Assembly (NCBI GenBank): GCA_014238205.1
Contig: JABABM010000013.1
Coordinates: forward strand, 1-64,000
Length of the DNA: 64,000 nucleotides
From: Phycisphaerales bacterium
GTDB taxonomy: Bacteria; Planctomycetota; Phycisphaerae; Phycisphaerales; SM1A02
Direction of reading: 5' to 3'
The position numbers and the translations under genes are program-made. Of this stretch, positions 16,078 through 23,553 are shown one piece after another. The notes under the pieces were generated by a model. The model searched no databases. It worked only from the letters and a program-made list of their open reading frames with translations, and was not told the origin of the DNA. Numbering within the stretch: position 1 is the first letter of the stretch; every line of letters begins with the position of its first letter.

Positions 16078-16692
16078 ATGTTGAAACGAACACTGATACT
16101 GGCAACACTTCTCACGCTCGGACTTGGGTCCATGGGAGCCTTCAGCACCGTCCAGGACGTCCCTGCCCCATCTGAATCTTCTGCAAAATCATTCAAGGTC
16201 GATACCGTCCATTCAACCGCCATCTTCCGGGTGCATCACCGCGGGGCTGGTCGTTTCTACGGACGATTCAATGATGTCACAGGCCTGATCGAATACACAC
16301 CAGGCAGCGAACATGGACTTTCGCTCGACATCAGCATCGACATCAACAGTGTTGACACGGGCAACGAGCAGCTTGACAACCATCTCAAGAGCATGGACTT
16401 CTTCAACGCCGTCGAGTTTCCAGCCATGACCTTCAAGAGCGATGAAGCCACCCTCATCAAGCCGAGGTTCTACCGGGTCAAGGGAATCATCAGCATGCAT
16501 GGCATTTCGCAACCACTGACCATTGAGTTGGAGGAAACCGGCCTTGCCTCGGGCCGTCGAGGTGAGTTGGTTGGATTCGAGACGACCTTCACTCTCAAGC
16601 GATCACTCTTCGACATGAACTACGGGGTCGAACAAGGTGCGCTTGGTGATGACGTTCGTGTCATCGTGTCACTGGAGGCGATCGCCCAGTGA
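16078..16692 (+). CDS. YceI family periplasmic protein
   Basis: The ATG at 16078 (MLKRTLILATLLTLGLGSMG) has AAGGA about ten bases upstream and begins a signal peptide; the longer frame runs into the tricorn gene and is rejected. The 204-residue protein has the YceI lipocalin-like pattern: KVDTVHSTAIFRVHH at the start, RFYGRFNDVTG, the ISIDINSVDTGNEQLDNHLK strand pair, FFNAVEFPAMTFKS, and the closing KRSLFDMNYG...VRVIVSLEA. YceI proteins bind amphiphilic or isoprenoid molecules in the periplasm. It starts 16 bases after the tricorn gene, so the two are probably cotranscribed. No ligand can be assigned. Confidence 0.92.
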   Translation: MLKRTLILATLLTLGLGSMGAFSTVQDVPAPSESSAKSFKVDTVHSTAIFRVHHRGAGRFYGRFNDVTGLIEYTPGSEHGLSLDISIDINSVDTGNEQLDNHLKSMDFFNAVEFPAMTFKSDEATLIKPRFYRVKGIISMHGISQPLTIELEETGLASGRRGELVGFETTFTLKRSLFDMNYGVEQGALGDDVRVIVSLEAIAQ

Positions 16693-16714
16693 ACCAACCC
16701 CGGGGCTCTGCATC

Positions 16715-17599
16715 ATGATCTCGCTGCTGGATGCGCTCGAACTCATCGGGTTACCCGTGCTGCTTGCATGCGTCGTACTTGTCCAGGGTTGGTGGTCTGG
16801 GCCACGACCCTGGCACGCCAAGCCACCAGCCTGGCCATTCCCTCTTGCACTTGGACTGGCCGCTCTCCTTGCGTTCGTCCTCTTCAAGTCGAACCTGAAC
16901 CCAGGCAAGCCCATATTGAAGTTTCCTCTCTCGGGTGTTGACTGGCTTGCGCCCTCCATACTGGCCGCAACCATCCTGGGAATGACCATACGCCTGTTTC
17001 CCCTGAAGAAGAAGATCCGGTTTGTGCCGGAGTTCACCCTTGCGTTCATCGCAGGATTCGCAATGGACTTCCCCGGACAGGAACACATCTTCAACCGGCT
17101 TGCCATAGGAATCGGTGTCTTCCTGGCAACCGCTGCCGGACGGACGGCGCTCCTGAGACGACCTGCGGTCCAACTCCCAATCCTGGGATGGATGAGCCTG
17201 GGCACACTGGCACTGTTGATGCGGCCGTGGGCCTTCGGAAACGTACACCTGTCGCTGTTCATTGTTGCTGCGTCAATGACATGCGGCGCCCTGGCACTCG
17301 TGACGATCCTCAGAGCACCCTCGTCACTTGGAATCGGTGGTCATCTGGTCATTGGCTTCCTGGTGGCTTCGACAGCCGCTTGCGCAGCCGCCTATGTCAC
17401 CCCCCAACATGGAGTCATGGCCCCATGGGCCCTCCCTGTCCTGGCCTTCCCTGCTGCAGCACTTGGGCGAGCCCTGGCCCCGACCGACCAGGAGTGGAAA
17501 TCCGTACTCTTCGGACTGGCTTCGGCTGCACTCTGCTGCCTTGCTGCGATCGCCTGGATGTGGCTCCAGGTACCGGCCCCGGAAACAGCCTGGCCCTGA
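16715..17599 (+). CDS. Polytopic membrane protein of unknown function
   Basis: From ATG at 16715 (MISLLDALELIGLP) the protein has 294 residues and about nine or ten hydrophobic helices with short loops, including VQGWWSGPRPWHAKP after the first helix and FPLKKKIRF between helices three and four. It lies 22 bases behind the YceI gene on the same strand, so it may be the third gene of the tricorn transcript. There are no recognisable transporter or enzyme motifs and no charged residues conserved within helices. The ribosome site is weak; the in-frame extension back to 16637 overlaps the YceI gene. Confidence 0.8.
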   Translation: MISLLDALELIGLPVLLACVVLVQGWWSGPRPWHAKPPAWPFPLALGLAALLAFVLFKSNLNPGKPILKFPLSGVDWLAPSILAATILGMTIRLFPLKKKIRFVPEFTLAFIAGFAMDFPGQEHIFNRLAIGIGVFLATAAGRTALLRRPAVQLPILGWMSLGTLALLMRPWAFGNVHLSLFIVAASMTCGALALVTILRAPSSLGIGGHLVIGFLVASTAACAAAYVTPQHGVMAPWALPVLAFPAAALGRALAPTDQEWKSVLFGLASAALCCLAAIAWMWLQVPAPETAWP

Positions 17600-17714
17600 T
17601 CTGTGCCCCTTGGCGGGGTTCTCCGCGATATTCCGGGTTCCAGATGTTGACGGGGCAGGTATACATTGAGAAAATCATGCCTTGGCATTCTCGAAAGCCA
17701 TCAGGAAACCATGG

Positions 17715-18932
17715 ATGACCAGCGACCTGCACCAACACGCGGAACAGATCTTCAGTGAAGCCATTGATCGCAACGGCTCTGCGCGGATTGCTTTTCTTGA
17801 AGAATCCTGCCTGGATGATCTTGAACTGAGGCAGGAAGTTGAATCCCTCATCTCCCACTACGAAACGACCGAGGGGATGCTGACATCTCCATCTGAGGCA
17901 TCCCACCAATTGACGACAGGGATGGATGATGAGTTCAGCATCGCCCGCACCGGGGCCGGTGGGGAGTCCCTCATTGGTTCCTATCGAATCATCAAGACGC
18001 TGCAGGACTGTGAACAGGGCACGAGCTATCTCGTCGAACAGGAGTCTCCCGCCAGGGCCTGTCGACTGGATCTCTACCAGCCTCTTCCTGACCGCAGTCG
18101 TGCAACTCGTCGATTCCGCGTGCTTGGGGATCAACTTGATCATTTCGAAGGTCCGGGAATTCCCGACATCCTGGAAACGGGAACTACTGATACAGGACGA
18201 GGACAACAGCCATTCGTCGTCACTGAATACGTTGAAACATGTGAGCTGCTCGAATACGCCACCACTTCGGATTCAAGAACCCGGGACCGGGTCAAACTCC
18301 TTCGTGCCGCAGGCAGGATTCTGATGCATGCCCACGCGATCGGCGTCGTGCACGGAGATCTTCGACCGGCAACAGTCCTCGTCGACACGGAAGGACAGGT
18401 TGTCATCCTCGATACCGGCATCGCGATCGCCCTCGGGTTGGATCGCAGCATTGCGCCTGGAACAACCGGATCGCTTGAATCCTCCTGTTGCGCACCTGAA
18501 TCCATCTTCGGAACCAGGGATACACGGGGAGATATCTATGCACTGGGAGTACTGGGAGATGCCCTTCTTGGCGGACAGGCCGACCAGGGGCTCCGGGCCA
18601 TCCTGGACAGGGCCATGCAGAATGATCCCAGCGAGCGATACCAGTCGATGGATGCTCTGGCGTCAGAACTCGATCGCTGGCTCCATGGCAAACCCCTCGA
18701 AGCCGGGGATGGCGACTTCATCAGTGAGGTTCGAAGCCTGGCTCGACGCCATCCTGTTGCATCGACATGCACGATCATCCTGGCGATCATCGCGCTCGCT
18801 GCATGCATCATGCTCGGTTCATTCAATGGAACGGCTGTCGATGAGCCTGTGACCAGCTCAGCAGTCAAGCAGCCCCTTGTTCCTGAACCAGTGGGCGACC
18901 CTGGAACAGGGTCACCCACGGGAAACAAGTAA
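17715..18932 (+). CDS. Membrane-anchored Ser/Thr kinase-like protein, probably a pseudokinase
   Basis: ATG at 17715 follows AGGAAA by six bases, giving 405 residues. Residues 5-50 (HAEQIFSEAIDR...FLEESCLDDLELRQEVESL) are the helical N-terminal segment common in planctomycete kinases. The kinase-like domain (about 85-335) is degenerate: the ATP-binding lysine is missing (RACRLDLYQ), the catalytic loop reads HGDLRPATV instead of H-R-D-L-K-P-x-N, and the DFG triplet is DTG (residues 233-235). GDIYALGVLGDALL retains the later D-x-x-x-x-G motif. One membrane helix (TIILAIIALAACIML) follows, then a short Pro-rich tail. It probably senses or scaffolds rather than phosphorylates; weak activity cannot be excluded. 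Confidence 0.85.
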   Translation: MTSDLHQHAEQIFSEAIDRNGSARIAFLEESCLDDLELRQEVESLISHYETTEGMLTSPSEASHQLTTGMDDEFSIARTGAGGESLIGSYRIIKTLQDCEQGTSYLVEQESPARACRLDLYQPLPDRSRATRRFRVLGDQLDHFEGPGIPDILETGTTDTGRGQQPFVVTEYVETCELLEYATTSDSRTRDRVKLLRAAGRILMHAHAIGVVHGDLRPATVLVDTEGQVVILDTGIAIALGLDRSIAPGTTGSLESSCCAPESIFGTRDTRGDIYALGVLGDALLGGQADQGLRAILDRAMQNDPSERYQSMDALASELDRWLHGKPLEAGDGDFISEVRSLARRHPVASTCTIILAIIALAACIMLGSFNGTAVDEPVTSSAVKQPLVPEPVGDPGTGSPTGNK

Positions 18933-18938
18933 TCATCT

Positions 18939-19613
18939 TCAGTCTCGACGACGGCCTCGGCAGCCCAGTGCCGCAACTCCGAGCAGCGCCAAGGCGCCGG
19001 GTGCTGGAACTGTCAGTATGTCAAGAGAAACGGCGTCAAGGCTCATGTGGGCAGCGGAACCCTGGAACATGACTCCGATTTCCCGAATATCCGCTCCGAT
19101 GGATGACAGGTCGAATGCATAACTGACGTTTGCATAGGCCCCAGTGAACCCTCCGAAATCAGCCACTTCGTGGTAGTTCATCGAATAGTTCATCCCTGGC
19201 ATGTAGCCCTCGGCTCCGTCTGCTCCAACCCAGAACAGGCCGACCGCGTCATAGAGCATCTCCGATCCTGCGACGGATATGTTGATGACGACCTGGTCGG
19301 CATCGGCCTGCGTATAGGCGTAGGTGTGAATATTCAAGGGACCACCGAATCCGTAGATGTTGTTGTCACCGGAGATGATTGCCCCTTCACCAAAGTTGAA
19401 GAGCATTGCATTCCCACTTGGAAAAGCCTCGTTCGTCGGGAAGTTCGGACCATTCACGTAGCCATCGGCCGACGTGAAGTCCTCCCAGTTGTAGTACACG
19501 CTTCCTGCATCACCCCGCCAGGTCGGCACATCTTCAACGGTGAAACCGGCTATAGCCGTGCCTGCACAGGCAACCAGTGAGCAGAGCATCATTACGACTT
19601 GTTTACTTGACAT
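18939..19613 (-). CDS. Secreted protein with PEP-CTERM-like C-terminal sorting signal
   Basis: The 224-residue protein has a signal peptide (SSKQVVMMLCSLVACAGTAIA) after a start at 19613, with AAGGA upstream. The mature part is rich in Gly, Asn, Tyr and acidic residues with no known domain. It ends with VPAPGALALLGVAALGCRGRRRD: a proline motif, a hydrophobic helix and an arginine cluster. That is the pattern of PEP-CTERM sorting signals, here with P-A-P in place of P-E-P. In the family this tail is recognised by an exosortase that attaches the protein to the envelope. It lies 49 bases behind the dockerin gene at 19663 on the same strand. Confidence 0.85.
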   Translation of the reverse strand: MSSKQVVMMLCSLVACAGTAIAGFTVEDVPTWRGDAGSVYYNWEDFTSADGYVNGPNFPTNEAFPSGNAMLFNFGEGAIISGDNNIYGFGGPLNIHTYAYTQADADQVVINISVAGSEMLYDAVGLFWVGADGAEGYMPGMNYSMNYHEVADFGGFTGAYANVSYAFDLSSIGADIREIGVMFQGSAAHMSLDAVSLDILTVPAPGALALLGVAALGCRGRRRD

Positions 19614-19657
19614 TGTTTTTCCTTCTCTTCTCTGAGTTTGGAAATAGTTATTCAATC

Positions 19658-19674
19658 GGCGGTCAGACACCGCC
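19658..19674 (-). terminator. Hairpin overlapping a stop codon
   Basis: GGCGGT and ACCGCC form a six-base stem with a five-base loop at the very end of the gene at 19663-20691. The reverse strand then becomes AT-rich. It may attenuate transcription into the PEP-CTERM-like gene, but it lacks a uridine run. Confidence 0.3.
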
Positions 19675-20691
19675 CCAGTTGGCGATGACAGCAAGCAGGT
19701 CCGTTACATCAACCTGTCCATTGCCCTCTATGTCCGAGGGACAGCAGGGACAGCGACCCCAGTCGGAAATAACACGTAGGAGGTCGCTTACGTCGACAAG
19801 ACCATCCGCATCGACATCTGCATCGACACCGGAAGGTTCAACAAGTTCAACCTCAAGTTGAAGGCCTGCCGCCTCGGCATATCCAAAGGCAACGAGCGAA
19901 TTTTCCTTTGCAATCCAGTCCGGGTACACCCCTCCGCCCTGGCCTGGTTCCTCAGCTGGATGCATTGACGTCATGACCAAGCTCAACAGCCCGTCATCCA
20001 TCGCCGTCCTGAGATAGCACTGGATATCCGGATCGGCAACATCCAGCTCAAGGTCCAGCCGTGTCAACATCGGCATGATCTCCCCGGGCATGACTTGGTC
20101 CGTTTGAGCCGTACCGAAGACTGCTGGATCAAATCCATTGGTGATGTTGTTGGATATGTCTCGAGCAATGCCCTCCGGGGTGAAATCAACCGGGTAGACA
20201 TTCCGACCTTCAACCTCGATGGGACCGTGCAACCCGGTCTCGTTGAAACTCCAACCGTCATACCCACCTCGAAATCCAGCTCCTGATATGACCGTGGCTC
20301 TGCCCGGGTCTGCATCGGCAGAACCACCTTCCAGGTATGTTTCCCAGCCATCTGCCGAGGGGTCATAGATGATGAAATCGCTTTCGATCATGATGCTGAC
20401 GGTGGCAGAGGTCACCTGGTAACTGGATGGGCCAAATCCCATCGGAACCGAATCACCAGTCACGAAGCCAAGGAGCATCTGCCCGTCGCGATTATCGAAG
20501 AAGTCGTACTCGGACCCGTAGGCAGTGAATGTCGAGCTGACTGCCCTTGAACCTGGAGTCCCATTGAAGGGGTACATCCAGCGGTCGTAGTCGGGCTCAT
20601 CGTAGGAAGCCTCAAACGATTGGGCTGAAACGACTGCAAGTCCTTGCATGGCAAGGAGCAATGTGCTCAGGATGGGGACAAATATTTTCAT
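19663..20691 (-). CDS. Secreted protein with C-terminal dockerin pair
   Basis: Start ATG at 20691 (MKIFVPILSTLLLAMQGLAV) begins a signal peptide of about 24 residues; the total is 342 residues. The central region (about 30-275) has no recognised family. It is rich in Asp, Gly and Tyr with beta-strand character (SATVSIMIESDFIIYDPS, TRLDLELDVADPD). It may be a DNRLRE-like or jelly-roll surface domain, but I cannot show that. The C-terminus has two dockerin-like EF-hands (DADGLVDVSDLLRVISDWG and EGNGQVDVTDLLAVIANWG) separated by CPCCP. A good promoter lies upstream. Confidence 0.85.
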   Translation of the reverse strand: MKIFVPILSTLLLAMQGLAVVSAQSFEASYDEPDYDRWMYPFNGTPGSRAVSSTFTAYGSEYDFFDNRDGQMLLGFVTGDSVPMGFGPSSYQVTSATVSIMIESDFIIYDPSADGWETYLEGGSADADPGRATVISGAGFRGGYDGWSFNETGLHGPIEVEGRNVYPVDFTPEGIARDISNNITNGFDPAVFGTAQTDQVMPGEIMPMLTRLDLELDVADPDIQCYLRTAMDDGLLSLVMTSMHPAEEPGQGGGVYPDWIAKENSLVAFGYAEAAGLQLEVELVEPSGVDADVDADGLVDVSDLLRVISDWGRCPCCPSDIEGNGQVDVTDLLAVIANWGGV

Positions 20692-20727
20692 CTGAAAGGG
20701 TGGATCCACAATGGGACAAGAAACGTA

Positions 20728-20756
20728 TATATATTTCTATTGAGACTCGGTTTCAA
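20728..20756 (-). promoter_or_regulatory. Candidate sigma-70 promoter for the dockerin gene at 20691
   Basis: On the reverse strand TTGAAA (20756-20751) and TATATA (20733-20728) are 17 bases apart, followed by about 37 bases to the start codon. Both boxes and the spacing are close to consensus, in an AT-rich patch of a GC-rich genome. Confidence 0.6.
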
Positions 20757-20793
20757 TACCATCTTCTGCAAGTTGTGAATATTATTTCCACCC

Positions 20794-21729
20794 ATGACCA
20801 TTCAGACAGCCATTCCGAGCAAGAAGGAAGCACCCAAGAATACGTGGGGATTAGCTCGCGGTTTCACCCTGACTGAACTGATGGTCGTGATCGCTCTTAC
20901 AGGCCTCCTGCTGGCGATCCTGATGCCTGTCCTGGCATTTGGAGAGCGGAGTGCACGTGCAACCGAGGAACTCAATGCTGCCAGGCAACTGCTCCGCGGG
21001 TATACGACTTCAAGCGAGGATGACAAGGGCAGGCTGATGGTGGGATACCTCTCCGAGGACCAGGATGACCCGGACTGGGAGGGAAACTACGAGGTACTCG
21101 GGCCGGATGGAACCCTGCTTGAAGGTCGAGAGAAACGACGGTGGGCGTGGAGGCTGCTCCCCTACCTGGACAATACGATCGAGGCATTGTTCGTCGGACA
21201 GGGACTTGCGATGCTCGATGCCGCTCGAGGAACGGAGGATTTTTCATACACCTCGAGCGTGCACCCTTCCTTTGGACTCAACGCTGAATGGCTTGGTGGC
21301 ATCAAGGGAGGCTCAGGCATTGATGACCTGCACACCCTTGGAAAAATGACAGGTGAAACCTACTACGCAGAGCGCAGGGCACAGATCAGGAAGCCTTCGC
21401 AACAACTGGTCTTCGCATCCAGTTTCTTTGCACTTGAAGGCTCCCAGTACATGAGCAACGAGGGGTATTTCCTCGTATCAAGTCCCTGGTACCACACCAC
21501 CGACTGGAGATGGAATACCCACGAAGAATCCGGCGAGAAGTCCTTCTCGATGGACCCGGCCAACTCGTGGAAGTCCGGGTTTGTTTCTGCACGTCATGGT
21601 GACAGGGCTGCAACAGTAATGCTCGATGGTCACACCGAGCTGGAATCACTCCTTGACCTGGCCGACATGCGACGATGGTCAAATGATGCCTGGAAAAGCG
21701 ACTGGGTTCTGGAACTACCAGCCCCTTGA
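20794..21729 (+). CDS. Type II secretion/type IV pilin-like pseudopilin (planctomycete type)
   Basis: A 311-residue protein with a prepilin signal: the leader ends in RG, then FTLTELMVVIALTGLLLAILMP. The mature protein thus begins with Phe and has Glu at position 5, as required by prepilin peptidase. A short helix follows (RSARATEELNAARQLLRGY), then a C-terminal globular part with aromatic-rich segments (SSPWYHTTDWRWN) and the segment SARHGDRAATVMLDGHTE. That last segment resembles the end of planctomycete pseudopilins of the DUF1559 kind. These are very numerous in planctomycetes and probably act in secretion or surface structures. The start ATG at 20794 has no strong ribosome site. Confidence 0.88.
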   Translation: MTIQTAIPSKKEAPKNTWGLARGFTLTELMVVIALTGLLLAILMPVLAFGERSARATEELNAARQLLRGYTTSSEDDKGRLMVGYLSEDQDDPDWEGNYEVLGPDGTLLEGREKRRWAWRLLPYLDNTIEALFVGQGLAMLDAARGTEDFSYTSSVHPSFGLNAEWLGGIKGGSGIDDLHTLGKMTGETYYAERRAQIRKPSQQLVFASSFFALEGSQYMSNEGYFLVSSPWYHTTDWRWNTHEESGEKSFSMDPANSWKSGFVSARHGDRAATVMLDGHTELESLLDLADMRRWSNDAWKSDWVLELPAP

Positions 21730-21738
21730 AGAGGGTGA

Positions 21739-22143
21739 TCAATGCCCGACGCGGACTGTTACGGTGAAAGTCTGATCAGAGGCCTTTCCACCGGAGCCAG
21801 GTGGAACAAGTGCATAGACAAGCCTTGCTTCACCCTCAGCTGCCGCACGATAGTGAAAGACTCGAAGCCCCCCGACGCCTACTCGTTGTCCTGCTCCCTG
21901 CCCGGGTGTGAAACTCACACCATTGGGCTCGAGGATGCCGTTGAGGGGTGCCTGAAGTTGCCACGTCCATCCCGTCGATGGATTCTCGGCAAGCTCGACA
22001 TCGACGACGCGACCCGATTCGACATCGATGATGGAATCATGCATGGCCTGCGTCAGGACCATGGGCCCTGTATTGCAGCCCTGCAGGATGAACACCAGCA
22101 AGGCAGGCACCATCACCTGGATGACACTTCGAAGCACTCTCAA
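21739..22143 (-). CDS. Lipoprotein with chagasin-like (inhibitor I42) domain
   Basis: A 134-residue protein with a lipoprotein signal (MVPALLVFILQGC, Cys23). The domain shows the chagasin pattern: a strand with VVDVELAENPSTGWTWQL, matching the N-P-T-T-G loop that blocks papain-like proteases, then FTPGQGAGQRVGVGGLRVFHY and a closing strand with TFTVTVRV. I42 proteins inhibit cysteine peptidases. It begins three bases after the stop of the similar gene upstream, so the two form an operon and probably arose by duplication. Location as a membrane-anchored inhibitor in the periplasm is inferred from the lipobox. Confidence 0.9.
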   Translation of the reverse strand: MRVLRSVIQVMVPALLVFILQGCNTGPMVLTQAMHDSIIDVESGRVVDVELAENPSTGWTWQLQAPLNGILEPNGVSFTPGQGAGQRVGVGGLRVFHYRAAAEGEARLVYALVPPGSGGKASDQTFTVTVRVGH

Positions 22144-22145
22144 GA

Positions 22146-22595
22146 TCAGCGACTCCCGGCAGCAGAGACCACGACATCGATGTTGAAGCGTCGTTGGACC
22201 GAGCCTTCTCCCAATCCGGGATGGTCATAGTTGAGTTGCAGTTTCGTTTCACCTGCTGCCTGGGCCTGGAAGCGGAGCTCCTCGTAGGCAATCAGGCTGT
22301 CGAACTTGACCTGGTCATTGCTGCGTACGACTCGCTGGCCGTCAGGCATGATGACGGCCTGGTTGGGTATGGCTTCCATTTCCCAACGCATGCCTCGATC
22401 ATTTGAAATGGGCAGTCTCACGAGCAGCGTCTGTCCAGGATTCAGGGCAACTCGCCCACCATCCTGGTCCTGGGTGACGATGACCGTATCAGCCCCGGCA
22501 GCCTTTGCGTTGATCGAGCTGCCCTGCTGCGACTGGCATGAAACAAGGGCGAGGAAGGCAATGGCCAGTACGGCGAATCTGATGTGCATCTTCAT
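22146..22595 (-). CDS. Lipoprotein with divergent chagasin-like (inhibitor I42) domain
   Basis: Start ATG at 22595 has AGGAGG upstream, a near-perfect ribosome site; the longer frame is rejected. The 149-residue protein has a lipobox ending at Cys20 (FLALVSC). The domain follows the same layout as its downstream neighbour: a VALNPGQTLLVRLPISNDRG strand and loop, MRWEMEAIPNQAVIMPDG, the strand pair EELRFQAQAAGETKLQLNY, and a closing strand FNIDVVVS. The key loop reads SNDRGMRWEM instead of N-P-S-T-G-W-T-W, so the protease-binding loop is altered. It may have lost inhibition or bind another target. Confidence 0.82.
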   Translation of the reverse strand: MKMHIRFAVLAIAFLALVSCQSQQGSSINAKAAGADTVIVTQDQDGGRVALNPGQTLLVRLPISNDRGMRWEMEAIPNQAVIMPDGQRVVRSNDQVKFDSLIAYEELRFQAQAAGETKLQLNYDHPGLGEGSVQRRFNIDVVVSAAGSR

Positions 22596-22702
22596 GTCTT
22601 TTTCCTCCTGATCCGGAACATGATACTCCGCAAGCCACCCTTGGAGCGAGAGCGCTTTGACAAGCCAACTGGGTCGAAGGACACTCGCTGCTGGAGCAAT
22701 CA

Positions 22703-23458
22703 ATGGTTCGGCCATCCATCAGCGTCATCATCATTTCCAAGGACGAAGAGCACGATATTGCTGGATGCCTCTCCAGCGTGGCATGGGCTGACGAGGTCAT
22801 CGTCGTAGATGCCCAGAGCAGCGATCGAACGGCTGAAGTTGCCTTGGAATACACCCCCCATGTCCATGTTGTTCCCTGGATGGGATTCGGCCCCCAGAAA
22901 AACCACGCACTGAACCTGGCTACAGGCGATTGGGTTCTTTCTCTGGACTGTGATGAACGCGTGACAGACCGACTCCAAGAAGAACTCATCAAGGCCTGTG
23001 ACAACCCGGCATTCGATGCATGGCTGATTCCCTTCCGTACGTCCTACTGTGGACAGTTCATGCGGTTCGGAGACTGGAGCATGGAGCGGAAACTCCGCCT
23101 CTTCCGGAAGGATGCCGGTCGCTTCAGTGATGTGCCGGTCCATGAAAAAATCAACGTCGAGGGATCGATCGGCAGGCTCTCCGAGCCCATCCTGCATTAC
23201 TCGGTGCCTACTCACGAGGAGTTGATGGACAAGGTCAGGAAGTATGCCGACCTCGGGGCACGACTTGCATATGACAGTGGCAGGCGTACGACCTCGACGG
23301 CTGCCGCCTGCCGATGTGCCTGGACATTCTTCCGAGGGTACATGCTCCGATGTGGATTCCTCGATGGAATACGAGGATTCAAACTTGCTCGAGCACTTGC
23401 ATACGGAACATGGCTGAAGCATGTAACGCTGGCAAGAATGTCGAGGGACTCAACCTGA
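22703..23458 (+). CDS. Family 2 glycosyltransferase (WaaE/lipopolysaccharide core type)
   Basis: A 251-residue GT-A enzyme. The N-terminus has the nucleotide-sugar fold SISVIIISKDEEHDIAGCL, then ADEVIVVDAQSSDRT. The acidic metal motif is in WVLSLDCDERV. The segment RFGDWSMERKLRLFRKD and the later VHEKINVEG are typical of the WaaE/KdtX group that adds glucose to lipopolysaccharide core. The C-terminal part (CAWTFFRGYMLRCGFLDGIRG) is amphipathic and probably lies on the inner membrane. ATG at 22703 follows a TGGAG box. Divergent from the inhibitor-like operon and apparently alone. The acceptor cannot be named. Confidence 0.92.
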   Translation: MVRPSISVIIISKDEEHDIAGCLSSVAWADEVIVVDAQSSDRTAEVALEYTPHVHVVPWMGFGPQKNHALNLATGDWVLSLDCDERVTDRLQEELIKACDNPAFDAWLIPFRTSYCGQFMRFGDWSMERKLRLFRKDAGRFSDVPVHEKINVEGSIGRLSEPILHYSVPTHEELMDKVRKYADLGARLAYDSGRRTTSTAAACRCAWTFFRGYMLRCGFLDGIRGFKLARALAYGTWLKHVTLARMSRDST

Positions 23459-23471
23459 CTCGATGCACGAA

Positions 23472-23534
23472 CCGCCACGCAGTAGAGCGTGGCGGCTGGT
23501 ACTCCCCGAAGCAGGTGGGGAGTCGTGCTACACG
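23472..23534. terminator. Three consecutive hairpins between convergent genes
   Basis: Stem one: CCGCCACGC at 23472-23480 with GCGTGGCGG at 23487-23495. Stem two: ACTCCCC at 23501-23507 with GGGGAGT at 23517-23523. Stem three: CGTG and CACG at 23524-23534. They fill the space between the glycosyltransferase end (23458) and the end of the reverse-strand gene at 23554. A bidirectional terminator block is the simplest reading; no long uridine run is present. Confidence 0.55.
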
Positions 23535-23553
23535 ATGATTCGAGTGGGGCTTT

